Source: Humidesulfovibrio mexicanus (GTDB lineage: Bacteria; Desulfobacterota; Desulfovibrionia; Desulfovibrionales; Desulfovibrionaceae). Taken from it: a DNA stretch of 64,000 nucleotides. Location of the stretch: positions 180,175 through 244,174 of the forward strand of contig NZ_FZOC01000002.1 of the NCBI RefSeq assembly GCF_900188225.1. Reading direction: 5' to 3'. The notes under the pieces were generated by a model. It saw only the letters and a program-made list of their open reading frames with translations. It was not told the origin of the DNA and made no database searches. Both the position numbers and the translations under genes were made by a program. Position 1 is the stretch's first letter; every line of letters starts with the position of its first letter. Shown here piece by piece: positions 20,669-29,527 of the stretch.

Positions 20669-21458
20669 GCTTGTCCTGCCGCTGCTCTTCGCCAGCCTCC
20701 TCCTTGGCCTGCTGGCCGGGGAGGCTTTCGCGGAAAACAAGGGCATCGCCGTCACAGCGGAGGCCTTCCTGAGGGTCCAGAACCCGGACCGCAATATCCC
20801 GCCGCTGGGCAAGGAGGGTCCGCTGCCCAAGGACATCGACTCCCGGCATCTGACGGTGGGGCCTTTCGGCTCCACGGACGGACGCGGCGCTGGCGGGCTT
20901 TACATCCAGCCGGAAACCATGCGGGAAGATCGCATTCCTGGCCTCTTCGGCAAAATTCCGGTGTCGGAGCCCAGCCTGGAGGACATGCACGGGGTCGAGG
21001 GCTGGTGCTACACCGCCGCCACACCCAGCGACCGCACCGCAGTGCTTCTGCTCTATGGCGTGTATGGATTCGTGGACGCCATCGCCGTGGTCTCGGACGT
21101 GGCGTTCATTCGCCAGCCGAGCCTGTGCGCCCGCACTCCGCGCGTACATGCCGGGCTGGCCACGTTGAGCGGCATCAGGCTGGGCATGAGCCGCACACAG
21201 GTGCGGGCCATCCTGGGCAAACCCATGGCGGCGGATTCCTGGCGCGACGGCATCGAGAGCGTGAAGTGGGAGCCGCTCACCCCAGTGCTCAATCGCAAGC
21301 TGGGCTGGGAAGAAAACCGCGCGACCCACCGCACACGGCTGCAACAGGTTGTGGTCTGGTACGAAAAGAACACGGTCATCGGTTTTGAGGTGGAGGAGTT
21401 CAGCCAGGAAGGCCCGTCGCCGGAGTACATGGGCGTGAGCAACAAGACAAACAAGTAG
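20571..21458 (+). CDS. Exported protein with a BamE/SmpA-like motif, candidate immunity protein
   Basis: The frame overlaps the previous gene by about 98 bases in another register. A hydrophobic signal (LVLPLLFASLLLGLLAGEAFA) starts only about 41 residues after ATG 20571; no in-frame start lies closer, so the true start is unclear and may depend on coupling to the upstream gene. The mature part of about 235 residues contains 'SGIRLGMSRTQVRAILGKPM', the helix-turn pattern of BamE/SmpA-like folds, and three Cys. A periplasmic product directly coupled to a peptidoglycan-active protein is what an immunity protein would look like, but this is inference from context. No terminator is visible at its end. 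Confidence 0.62.
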   Translation: MESRQGPRRAVSSRRKQRAGGFPWAPSCASRFRLVLPLLFASLLLGLLAGEAFAENKGIAVTAEAFLRVQNPDRNIPPLGKEGPLPKDIDSRHLTVGPFGSTDGRGAGGLYIQPETMREDRIPGLFGKIPVSEPSLEDMHGVEGWCYTAATPSDRTAVLLLYGVYGFVDAIAVVSDVAFIRQPSLCARTPRVHAGLATLSGIRLGMSRTQVRAILGKPMAADSWRDGIESVKWEPLTPVLNRKLGWEENRATHRTRLQQVVVWYEKNTVIGFEVEEFSQEGPSPEYMGVSNKTNK

Positions 21459-21524
21459 GCGCTTCTCGTCATGAACTTGCTGGATTTTAGACGTTTTGAG
21501 TTTCCTACATAAGGGCGTCGGGGC

Positions 21525-23096
21525 CTAGCCCGCAGCGGCGGGTTCGGCCCCGGGCACCGGCGGCGGCGGCGTCTGGATGGCCCCGAATTTGGTAAGTAAT
21601 TCAGCAAGCTTGGCCTTTACATTCTGCGTGGTGCGGGCCACCTGGGCAAGATCGATGACCACCAGGAAGTCGCGCCGTATGGGAGCGCTGTCCCACAGGA
21701 CGCGCACGGCCGCCTGGAGCGGCTCCTCCATCTGCAGCACCTGCATCAGCGAAGCCAGTTGCTGCGCGGTGCGCGTCTTGAAGAGGAGCATGTCGGACCG
21801 GGTGGGGTCGGCCATCCAAATCTGGCTTTTGCGGATGCGCGTAAGCCCGCGCGCCGCCAGAGCCTCCACCGCCGGAACCGGGGAGCGCCGCATTGCGGCG
21901 GTCTTGATGGTGACCTTCGCGCCCTCGTCGCGCGCCATGTCGCGCAAAAGCCCCACGAAGGCGCTTTCCAGCAGGAAGAACAGCACGCGTTCCAGGGAAT
22001 CAATGGAAAGGCCCTGGGCCAGGGCGCGCACGGCCTCCAGCTCGTCGGAGCGCAGCGCGCCCAGCGCGCCCAGGAACTGCTCGCGCGATTGGCTGAGGAC
22101 CAGCACCGCGCCCAGGGCCACGGCCACGGCCTGCTCCAGCAAAAAGGGCAGGGGATGCTTTTCCTGCGGGGGCTGGCCCGCGGCGCGCGCCTGCATGGCC
22201 CGGAACAGGCTTTCGGCCACGGAATCCATGCACACGATGAGCGCCGCGCTTTCCAAATGCTCCAGAAGCATGTCGCCCGGCAGGAAGCCCAGGCCCTTGA
22301 GCAGGCAGGCCTGCACCACCTTGCGCACGGCCATGCGCTCCGGGGTGTGGGCGCTGGCCTGGGCGAAACCGGCCTGGATGCGCGTCCGCTCTATGCCGCC
22401 GGGGGTGTCGTGCAGGGTGGCCAGCACATCGTCGAAAAGATAGCGCAGCACCACCTGCTGGCCGTCCTTGGACAGATGGAAGCGGCTGTTCGCGGTAAGC
22501 TGCTCGTAGCCCTCGGACACGTGCCGGGCGATGAAGCGCTCCACGAACTCGCTCCAGAATCCCTGCCCGAATTCGTTGGCTTTGAGGATCTCGTTGAACT
22601 GCGAGAGGCCCGGCGCGCCGAAATGGCGCATGATGAGCTCCTCGAAGTTGTCGGTGGTAAGCCCCATGGCGAAGACCATGCCCTGCACGCTTTTGACCAG
22701 CAGCGACTCGGTGTTGCGTAACAGGGCGGTGGTTTGCTCCATGGCGGCCTGGTCGTCCGCGGCGGTTTCCTTGTCCAGGCGGTTCAGCAGCACCGGAAAG
22801 TTGCCCGCAAGCTTGCGCAGCACCGTGTCCGCCGGGTGGTCGGAGCGGCGGCACAGCAGATTGACGATGCCCTGCTGCTGGGTGGGCAGCATGGGATACT
22901 CGCTGATGCCCCCGCTGTTGACTTCGATGAAGGTCAGCAGAAGCTCGCGCTCCAGCACCTCGCGCAGGGCGTTTTTTTCTTTGAGCCGCCTCAAGGTGCC
23001 AATATAGGCGTCCAGTCTCGCCGACCATTGCGGTCGGCCCGCGCCCGGCGCGGGGAGCCCCTGGCCGGGGGGAGGCGCTTCGTGCGATTCGTCCAC
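21525..23096 (-). CDS. Large helical cytoplasmic protein of unknown function
   Basis: A 523-aa protein I cannot place in a family. It has no signal peptide or membrane segment, is rich in Leu, Ala, Glu and Arg, and appears helical over most of its length. The first 27 residues and the last 15 are Pro/Gly-rich and probably disordered. Codon use matches its neighbours and the frame is clean, so it is a real gene. ATG 23096 starts just after an intergenic AT-richer stretch. It is convergent with the candidate immunity gene and divergent from the next operon. Confidence 0.75.
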   Translation of the reverse strand: MDESHEAPPPGQGLPAPGAGRPQWSARLDAYIGTLRRLKEKNALREVLERELLLTFIEVNSGGISEYPMLPTQQQGIVNLLCRRSDHPADTVLRKLAGNFPVLLNRLDKETAADDQAAMEQTTALLRNTESLLVKSVQGMVFAMGLTTDNFEELIMRHFGAPGLSQFNEILKANEFGQGFWSEFVERFIARHVSEGYEQLTANSRFHLSKDGQQVVLRYLFDDVLATLHDTPGGIERTRIQAGFAQASAHTPERMAVRKVVQACLLKGLGFLPGDMLLEHLESAALIVCMDSVAESLFRAMQARAAGQPPQEKHPLPFLLEQAVAVALGAVLVLSQSREQFLGALGALRSDELEAVRALAQGLSIDSLERVLFFLLESAFVGLLRDMARDEGAKVTIKTAAMRRSPVPAVEALAARGLTRIRKSQIWMADPTRSDMLLFKTRTAQQLASLMQVLQMEEPLQAAVRVLWDSAPIRRDFLVVIDLAQVARTTQNVKAKLAELLTKFGAIQTPPPPVPGAEPAAAG

Positions 23097-23292
23097 GTGT
23101 GCTCCTGGCGTGCTCGGAGGCGGGGGGCATCTCCGTTGGCGCTATTGATTATGAATACACTCTCCATTCGGCCTCTTTGGGCGAAAAATCAAGGGGCAGG
23201 GGCGTGTTTCCGCAGCGGGAAGCCCCCTGCCATGGCTTTGCATTTTCGCTCAATGCGGCTACAGTGAGAGCCGGAACAACAAAGGGGCGCAG

Positions 23293-23511
23293 ATGCGTTT
23301 TGTCGATTTCATCCGGCAGCAAGGGTACAAGCGGTACACGGGAACGGTTTCGTCCTCGGTGTACGCGTATTTTCGTTGCGAAAATCCCGGCCGCGCCCAG
23401 TGGTGGTTCAAGCCCGGCAGTTTCCAGTGCGCCGGGTGCAAGGCCCAGTGCGAAACCGACAGCCCAGAGGGATTTCAAACCTTCTTGACCCAGGACGCCA
23501 CCGATGCATGA
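23293..23511 (+). CDS. Small Cys-containing protein of unknown function
   Basis: A 72-aa protein with four Cys: one in 'AYFRCENPG' and three in 'FQCAGCKAQCETD', a possible metal site. There is no signal peptide. Its last codons overlap the start of the next gene by eight bases, so the two are translationally coupled. Ribosome site is modest (AAAGGGGCG before ATG 23293). Confidence 0.6.
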   Translation: MRFVDFIRQQGYKRYTGTVSSSVYAYFRCENPGRAQWWFKPGSFQCAGCKAQCETDSPEGFQTFLTQDATDA

Positions 23512-24067
23512 CCTGCGCCGCATGGCCGCGCGCCTTCTGGCCCCGGCTTTGGCCCTTGTCCTGGCCCTGCCCGCGCCTGCCCCCGCTGCGGACGACGGCA
23601 TGAATCTGGCCTTGTGCACGCAGGTGCTTTCGCGCATGTTGTGCAAAAAACCGAGCGAGTTCGGATATGTGGGAAAGATCGAGCCCGGCGTCTACATCCT
23701 GAGCGTCTTTTACGCCTCCAAAAATTCCGAACTGCTTTGCGCCGTGACTCCCGACGGCCAAGTCATCGTGCAGGACCGCACCTGGCGGCCCATGCGCCGC
23801 GTGGTTCCCTACGCCCCGGACGCCGAGGGCCGCTGCCTTGTGGCCAACTACTCCTCGCCGGACTGCCCGGCCAAGGGGCCCATCAAGGTGTGCCCGCCCA
23901 AGACCCAGCTCGACGCCAAGGAGCAGGTCAAGGAGACCTTCTGGAATCGGCCCGTCCCCAAGATCCTTGAGGAGGAGTACAAGGCCATGAGCGGCCGCGA
24001 GCAGCAGAACGCCACGGCTGCCCAACCCCCGGTCGAGACCGGGGGGCAGGCGTCCCCGGCGCAATGA
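23504..24067 (+). CDS. Exported Cys-containing protein of unknown function
   Basis: A 187-aa protein with a signal peptide (ARLLAPALALVLALPAPAPA, cut near residue 28). The mature part has five to six Cys, including 'LALCTQVLSRMLCKKP' and 'SSPDCPAKGPIKVCPPKT', probably disulfides in the periplasm. The C-terminus is Gln/Pro/Gly-rich. It overlaps the small Cys protein upstream and is followed after 55 bases by the EAL-HDOD gene, so the four genes from 23293 to 26302 look like one operon. Confidence 0.7.
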   Translation: MHDLRRMAARLLAPALALVLALPAPAPAADDGMNLALCTQVLSRMLCKKPSEFGYVGKIEPGVYILSVFYASKNSELLCAVTPDGQVIVQDRTWRPMRRVVPYAPDAEGRCLVANYSSPDCPAKGPIKVCPPKTQLDAKEQVKETFWNRPVPKILEEEYKAMSGREQQNATAAQPPVETGGQASPAQ

Positions 24068-24122
24068 ACGCAATGCCCCGCCCCACCTTGCGCACGGATT
24101 GGAAATCGGGGATACTGCACAC

Positions 24123-25394
24123 ATGAACCAGTCCGCGCCGGACAGCCCCGAAACATTCGCCAGCAAGGCCATCTTTGTGGCGCGGCAGCCCATTTTCGAC
24201 GCCAAGGAAAAGGTTTGGGCCTACGAACTGCTGTTCCGCAAGAGCGGTCAGGCCAGCACCGCCGATGTGGCCGAGGACGACCTCGCCACGGCCTCGGTCA
24301 TCGCCGATGGGTTCGCCCTGGCCTTCGGCGGCATGGATAAAAATCGCAAAGCCTTCATCAATTTTCCCCAGCGCCTGCTTCTGGACGACACGGTTTTTGC
24401 CCTGCCGCGCGAGATTTGTGTGGTGGAGGTGCTGGAGACCATCGTCCCCAGCCCGCAAATCATGGCTGCGTTGAGCAGGATCAAGCAGAGCGGGTACGTG
24501 CTCGCGCTGGATGACTATGTGGGCCAGCCCGGTTACGAGGACATCATCCGCCTGGCGGACATCGTGAAGGTGGACGTGCTGGGCATGACGCCGGAGCGCC
24601 TACGCCAGGTGAGCCTGGACCTGCGCCGCTACGGCTGCCGTCTGCTGGCCGAGAAGGTGGAGGACCGCGCCACCTACGAGCTGGCCAAGCAGCTTGGGTT
24701 CACGCTGTTCCAGGGCTTTTTCTTCAGCCGACCGGAGACCATGACCGGCAGCAAGGTGCCCACCCCGGTCATCGCCAAGATGCGCCTGCTGCGCGCCCTC
24801 TCCGGCGACGACTTCGACGTGCGCGAGCTGACTCGCATCATCTCCTCGGACCCGAGCGTCAGCTACCGCCTGCTCAATTTCATCAATTCGGCCGCGTTCT
24901 CCCTGCGGGCCAAGATCCAGTCCATCGGCCAGGCCCTTACGCTGCTGGGCAAGCAGCAGATCAAGCAGTGGTTCCTGGCCGTCATCATCTCCGACTTCGA
25001 CTCCTCCGCAAAAGTGCAGGAGGCCGCCTACACCTCCCTGCAGCGCGCCCGCTACCTGCAACGCCTGGGCGAACTGCTGCGCGCGCGCGAGTTCCCGGCC
25101 GACACGCTGTTTTTGCTGGGGCTGTTCTCCAAGCTCGATGTGCTGCTGGCCCAGCCCATGGACAAGCTGCTGCAGACCATCCCTCTTGAACGAGACGTGG
25201 AGGACGCGCTTTTGTCCCGACCCTCCCCCTACTGGGCCTGGCTTTCCCTGGTGGAGGACATCGAGCTGGGCAACTGGGAGGATGTGTTTCGTTTTCTCGA
25301 CACTCGCGGGCTGGATCAAGCCGCCTCGGCCTCCTGTTACGCCGAAGCCATCGGCTGGACTCAGACCTTGCTGCGCATGAAGGGGGCTTCCTGA
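24123..25394 (+). CDS. EAL-HDOD signalling protein (YuxH type)
   Basis: A 423-aa cytoplasmic protein. The N-terminal EAL-like domain (about 15-205) has 'VARQPIFDAKEKVWAYELLFR' with Leu replacing Ala in the signature, 'LALDDYVG', 'VKVDVLG' and 'LLAEKVED'. Several cyclic-di-GMP catalytic positions are changed, so it is likelier a binding or regulatory domain than an active phosphodiesterase. The C-terminal HDOD domain (about 210-400) has 'LTRIISSDPSVSYRLLNFINSAAF' and 'IQSIGQALTLLGKQQIKQW', typical of this non-hydrolytic domain. ATG 24123 is used; a TTG at 24099 is in frame. Its TGA overlaps the ATG of the EF-hand gene. Confidence 0.88.
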   Translation: MNQSAPDSPETFASKAIFVARQPIFDAKEKVWAYELLFRKSGQASTADVAEDDLATASVIADGFALAFGGMDKNRKAFINFPQRLLLDDTVFALPREICVVEVLETIVPSPQIMAALSRIKQSGYVLALDDYVGQPGYEDIIRLADIVKVDVLGMTPERLRQVSLDLRRYGCRLLAEKVEDRATYELAKQLGFTLFQGFFFSRPETMTGSKVPTPVIAKMRLLRALSGDDFDVRELTRIISSDPSVSYRLLNFINSAAFSLRAKIQSIGQALTLLGKQQIKQWFLAVIISDFDSSAKVQEAAYTSLQRARYLQRLGELLRAREFPADTLFLLGLFSKLDVLLAQPMDKLLQTIPLERDVEDALLSRPSPYWAWLSLVEDIELGNWEDVFRFLDTRGLDQAASASCYAEAIGWTQTLLRMKGAS

Positions 25395-26302
25395 TGTCTG
25401 CGTTTGCGCGTTGCGTGGCGTTGGCCTGCGTGTTTCTGTTGTTTGGGGCTCTGCCCGGCATGGCGCAGGAGGCCCCGCCCCACGAGGGAGAGGGCCAGCG
25501 TCGCGCTGCTCCCGCCGTCAAAGCAGCCGAGGGCAGACCCGCTGTTCGAAAGGCGCCCGTGGTCAGGCCGGTTCAGGCAAAGCCCGCCGCCACGGCGGCC
25601 GGTTCCCGGAAGCAGCCCGCAGGAAAGTCGGCGGCACGGCCCGAGGGCAAGCGCCCTTTGCGCTCCGTGGACCGGAATCACGATGGCCGCGTGAGTCGAG
25701 AGGAGTACCTGGCGGGCTCCAAAAAGCGCTTCGCCAAGGCCGACGCCAACCGCGACGGGGTCATTTCTGCGCAGGAGGCGAGGGCCGCAAAAGCCAAGCT
25801 GGAAGAAAAGCGCGCCGCCCGGGACGCCCGGCGCAAGGCGCAGGGCAAGGCCGTGAAGCCGCAGGCCAAAGGCAAGCGCCCGGCCCGGCCGTACCTGTCC
25901 GCCCTGGACAAGAACAAGGACGGCAAGGTGAGCCAGAAGGAGTATCTGGCCCGGCGCGAGAAGCAGTTCGTCGAAAAGGACCTGAACCGCGATGGGGTTA
26001 TTTCCAGGGAGGAAGCCCGGCAGGCGGTGCAGCGCGCCAAGGAGCGTCGGGAGGAGAAGAAGGCCCAGGCCAAGGCCCGGCGTCTGCGCAGGGCCGAGGA
26101 AGCCAGAAAGCGCGCCGAGGCCGCAGGCTTGAGTTCGCCCGGCCCGGAGCTTGTGGGCACGGCCACGCCGCCTCCGCCGCCGCGCCCCGGTCAGGCTGAT
26201 TCCCCGGAGCGTCCCGAGCGGCAGGACGGCATCGCCCCCATGGATCTGCCCCTCACGCCCATCGCCCCCGGCCTGCCCGCCACGGCGGAGCCCGCCACCT
26301 AG
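25394..26302 (+). CDS. Exported EF-hand (calcium-binding) protein
   Basis: A 302-aa protein with a signal peptide (LACVFLLFGALPGMA, cut near residue 24). Four canonical EF-hand loops are visible in two pairs: DRNHDGRVSREE and DANRDGVISAQE, then DKNKDGKVSQKE and DLNRDGVISREE, each with Asp at 1, 3 and 5, Gly at 6 and Glu at 12. Long Lys/Arg/Ala-rich helical linkers join and follow them, and the last 60 residues are Pro-rich. It should bind Ca2+ in the periplasm or outside. The ATG overlaps the previous stop (TGATG), so it is translationally coupled to the EAL-HDOD gene. Confidence 0.85.
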   Translation: MSAFARCVALACVFLLFGALPGMAQEAPPHEGEGQRRAAPAVKAAEGRPAVRKAPVVRPVQAKPAATAAGSRKQPAGKSAARPEGKRPLRSVDRNHDGRVSREEYLAGSKKRFAKADANRDGVISAQEARAAKAKLEEKRAARDARRKAQGKAVKPQAKGKRPARPYLSALDKNKDGKVSQKEYLARREKQFVEKDLNRDGVISREEARQAVQRAKERREEKKAQAKARRLRRAEEARKRAEAAGLSSPGPELVGTATPPPPPRPGQADSPERPERQDGIAPMDLPLTPIAPGLPATAEPAT

Positions 26303-26375
26303 GCGAGGAGCGTTTCGTTCATGGCAATCTAGGGAAGCTTGGAGGCGGCAGCGCCCCGTTCCTGCTCCGGCCGCC

Positions 26376-27812
26376 TCAGACGCGCAGGCGCACGGTGTAC
26401 GTCTGTTCCCCGCGTCGTACGCTCAAGAGCAACTGGTTGTGCATCTGATAGCGGTAGAAGGCCGCCAGCAGGTCGGCTTCGGTGGTGGTGCCGCGGCTGC
26501 CCACCCGCAGAATGACGTCGCCCGGCTTGAGGCCCAAGCGCGCTGCCGGGCCGTTCGGTCGCACGGTTCCCACGGTCACGCCTGGCTCGGCCAGGGCGGC
26601 CGCCCCACCAAGCACCGGGGCCGGGCTGGCGATGCCGGGCTTTTCCGCCGTGCGCGGGCTGAGGCCCCAGCGCCAGGCCATGAGTCCGAGCCCGGCCTGC
26701 CGATCCAGGACCTGGGGCCGCATCCGCGCCTGGAACTGCCGGTCGGCGCGGCTCAGGAGCACGTCCAGGGGTTCCCCTTTTGGGCGGCCCAACAGCAGGG
26801 CCAGGAACTGGGCCTTGTTGCGCACCTTTTGCCCGGCCAGGGCCAGCAGCGCATCGCCGGGCAGAATGCCCGCCTTCTCCGCCGGGGTGCCGGGAAATAC
26901 GTCCGTGACAATCATGCCGCCGGGCCGGGGCAGGGCATAATACGCCGCTTGGTCCGGGCCCATGTCCTCCCCCAGTAGGCCCAGCCAGATGTGCGCCACC
27001 CGGCCCGTGGCGATGAGCTCGTCCAGCACGTCGCGCGCCTTGTTGATGGGGATGGCGAAGCCCAGGCCGCCGCCCTTGGCGAACACGGCGGCGTTGATGC
27101 CCACCACCTCGCCCAGGAGGTTCAGCAGCGGCCCGCCGGAGTTCCCGGGGTTTATGGCCGCGTCGGTCTGGATGAGTCCGGCGATGGTCTGCTGCCCGGT
27201 GCTGACGCTGCGCTCCAGAGCAGAGACCACGCCCGTGGTCACCGTGTGCGAGAGCCCGTACGGGTTGCCGATGGCCACCACGGTTTCGCCGGGCATGAGG
27301 CTGGCGGAGTCGCCCATGCGGGCCTGGGGCAGGGGCGGCGCGCCGGGCTCCAGCTCCAGGCGCAGCACGGCCAGGTCCATGTCCTGATCCGCCCCCTGCA
27401 GCGCGGCGGAATACTCGCGGCCGTCCTGCAGTCGCGCGGTGATGCTGGTGGCCCCGGCGATGACGTGGGCGTTGGTGAGCACAAAGCCTTTGGCGCCATC
27501 GATGACGACCCCGGAGCCGAGGTTGCGTGCGGTTTTTGCCTTGGGGGCCTGGGACGCGGCCTCGCCGAAGAAGCGTTGCAGCAGCGATTCCGCCTCGAAG
27601 GGCGGTCTGGTCTGCCTGGCGCTGACGATGCTGACCACGGCCGGGCTGGCCTGGCGCACCACGCGCACCACCGGGGTCAGGCGCGGGTCGTCCTGGGAGG
27701 GCTGCGGGGCCTGGTCAGCAGAAAATGCCGGGGCCTGCTGGGCCGCGGCCGGGCAGGGCGCAAGGCAGGCCAGGGCAAGGCCCGCGGCGCACAGGCTCCG
27801 CCAGGCGCCCAC
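26376..27812 (-). CDS. HtrA/Deg-type serine protease with two PDZ domains
   Basis: A 478-aa periplasmic protease-chaperone. The signal peptide (LCAAGLALACLAPCPAAA) is followed by a trypsin-like domain with His116 in 'LTNAHVIAG', Asp146 in 'DMDLAVL' and Ser225 in 'NPGNSGGPL', and two PDZ domains (about 275-360 and 395-475, 'PNGPAARLGLKPGDVILRVG'). It starts with GTG 27812, only two bases after the htpX stop, so htpX and this gene form a protein quality-control operon. The linker between the PDZ domains is divergent compared with DegP. No T-run follows its last hairpin. Confidence 0.92.
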   Translation of the reverse strand: MGAWRSLCAAGLALACLAPCPAAAQQAPAFSADQAPQPSQDDPRLTPVVRVVRQASPAVVSIVSARQTRPPFEAESLLQRFFGEAASQAPKAKTARNLGSGVVIDGAKGFVLTNAHVIAGATSITARLQDGREYSAALQGADQDMDLAVLRLELEPGAPPLPQARMGDSASLMPGETVVAIGNPYGLSHTVTTGVVSALERSVSTGQQTIAGLIQTDAAINPGNSGGPLLNLLGEVVGINAAVFAKGGGLGFAIPINKARDVLDELIATGRVAHIWLGLLGEDMGPDQAAYYALPRPGGMIVTDVFPGTPAEKAGILPGDALLALAGQKVRNKAQFLALLLGRPKGEPLDVLLSRADRQFQARMRPQVLDRQAGLGLMAWRWGLSPRTAEKPGIASPAPVLGGAAALAEPGVTVGTVRPNGPAARLGLKPGDVILRVGSRGTTTEADLLAAFYRYQMHNQLLLSVRRGEQTYTVRLRV

Positions 27813-27814
27813 GG

Positions 27815-28672
27815 CTAGCCCCTGCGCCGGGCCATTTCCCGCAGCCGCGCAATGCGCTCCGGGATGGGCGGATGGGTGCTGAAGAGGTTGGCCATGTCCG
27901 CCCCGGTGAAGGGGTTGACGATGAACAGGTTCTCGGCCACGGGGCTGCCATTGAGCGGAATCTGGCGCGAGGCCGCGTCCAGCCGGCCCAGGGCGTTGGC
28001 CAGGTCCAGCGGGCGGCCGGAAATGGCTGCTCCGGTCTCGTCGGCCAGATACTCGCGCGAGCGGGAGATGGCCATCTGGATGAGCATGGCCGCGATGGGC
28101 GCGATGATGGCCAGGGCGATTGCGGACAGGCCGCTTGCGCCGCCCTCGTCGTCATCGCGTCTGCCCAAGCCGAAAATGGCCCCCCATTGGAGCATGTGGG
28201 CGATGCTCATGATGGCTGCTCCCAGCACCGCCGCCACGCTTTGGATGAGGATGTCGCGGTTCTTGATGTGCGCCAGCTCGTGGGCCAGCACGCCGCGCAG
28301 TTCCTCGGGCGAGAGGATCTGCATGATGCCCTGGGTCACGGCCACCACGGCGTTTTCCGGGTTCCTGCCCGTGGCGAAGGCGTTGGGCGCGTCCTGGGGG
28401 ATGAGGCAGATGCGCGGCTTGGGGATGCCCGCGTTGCGGGAGAGCTCCTCCACCATGGCGTGCAGCCAGGGGCCGTCGGCAGGAGAGAGTTCCTGCGCCT
28501 TGTACATGGAGAGGACGATCTTGTCCGACCACCAGTAGCTGGCGAAGTTCATGACCAGGGCCAGCCCCAGGGCGATGACCAGTCCAGCGCGGCCGCCCAT
28601 GGCCTGGCCGAGGAAGAGGATCAGGGCCGTGAGCAGGCCCAGGAGCAGAATGGTCTTGATCTGGCTTGTCAT
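27815..28672 (-). CDS. htpX: Membrane metalloprotease HtpX
   Basis: Zinc endopeptidase of the inner membrane that removes misfolded membrane proteins. The 285-aa protein has two N-terminal membrane segments, the zinc motif His131-Glu132-X2-His135 in 'LAHELAHIKNRD', two further segments and the third ligand Glu in 'SREYLADETGA'. ATG 28672 has GGAGG six bases upstream. It is followed directly by the HtrA-type protease, a sensible stress partner. Confidence 0.95.
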   Translation of the reverse strand: MTSQIKTILLLGLLTALILFLGQAMGGRAGLVIALGLALVMNFASYWWSDKIVLSMYKAQELSPADGPWLHAMVEELSRNAGIPKPRICLIPQDAPNAFATGRNPENAVVAVTQGIMQILSPEELRGVLAHELAHIKNRDILIQSVAAVLGAAIMSIAHMLQWGAIFGLGRRDDDEGGASGLSAIALAIIAPIAAMLIQMAISRSREYLADETGAAISGRPLDLANALGRLDAASRQIPLNGSPVAENLFIVNPFTGADMANLFSTHPPIPERIARLREMARRRG

Positions 28673-28732
28673 GGGGGTCCTCCGGGTTTGCCGTGAAAGA
28701 GTAAAACCTCGGGCCTCCAAGTCAATACGGGC

Positions 28733-29485
28733 TTATTTGCCGCCGCTCCCGGCCAGCAGGGCCTCGCGGGTGGGGTAGCGGCCGCAGGCGAAGCGGGGTG
28801 CCTCCGGGCAGTAGCCCAGGGATTCGCACTTGGCCCCGGCAGTGGTGAAGATGGCGGGCAGTTCGGCCTTGCACAGGGCCAGCATGGCCTGCGCCAGGGC
28901 GCGCACCTCCCACTGGGCGCGCATACAGCAGCGCAGATTGAAGAAATGCAGCAGCGCCCGGCAATTCATGCTGATGACCATGCGCGTTTCCGCCGCCTGG
29001 GGCAGCACGAAGCGGGCGTCTTCCTTGGCTTTCTCCTTGCGGCCGTGGGCCTCCAGAATGTCCTTCAGGTCGCGGTAGGCATGGCCCACCTCGGCCATGA
29101 AGGCCTCGAAGCGTTCCCGCGCCTCCGGAATTTTGGCGATGGCCGGGGGCAGCACGTAGTCCATGTTCGAGGCGTCCACGTAGCGCTGGCTTTGTTGTGA
29201 ATACGAGGCGATGCGGTGGCGCACGATCTGGTGCGAGCAGGCCCGCGAGATGCCCGCCACGGCGAAGGTGAAGCTGGCGTGCTCCACGGGGCTGTCGTGT
29301 CCGCTCTCCAGCACCTTGCGCACAAAATCCGCCTGAACCTCGCGTTCCACCTCTCCGTTAACGAGCCGGGGCCACATGTCGGCCACGAAGCCTGCGTGGT
29401 AGCATTGGCGGAAGGCCGCGTAGATCAGGGACAGGGCGTTCGGCGTCACGGCGAGCAGTTCGACGGAAAGCTGTGTGGCGGGCAT
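28733..29485 (-). CDS. thyX: Flavin-dependent thymidylate synthase ThyX
   Basis: Makes dTMP from dUMP using methylene-tetrahydrofolate and FAD. The 250-aa protein has the diagnostic RHRX7S motif in 'RHRIASYSQQSQRY' and the 'SFTFAVAGISRACSHQIVRHR' dUMP/FAD region; the C-terminal block 'MNCRALLHFFNLR' is also conserved. ATG 29485 has GGAG six bases upstream. It links to folate metabolism elsewhere in the window (purU, gcv). It is likely co-transcribed with the kinase-like gene 42 bases upstream and perhaps with htpX 60 bases downstream. Confidence 0.95.
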   Translation of the reverse strand: MPATQLSVELLAVTPNALSLIYAAFRQCYHAGFVADMWPRLVNGEVEREVQADFVRKVLESGHDSPVEHASFTFAVAGISRACSHQIVRHRIASYSQQSQRYVDASNMDYVLPPAIAKIPEARERFEAFMAEVGHAYRDLKDILEAHGRKEKAKEDARFVLPQAAETRMVISMNCRALLHFFNLRCCMRAQWEVRALAQAMLALCKAELPAIFTTAGAKCESLGYCPEAPRFACGRYPTREALLAGSGGK

Positions 29486-29527
29486 GGGCGGCTCCGGTGC
29501 GTGCAAGAATGTGGGGCGGGCGGTGCG

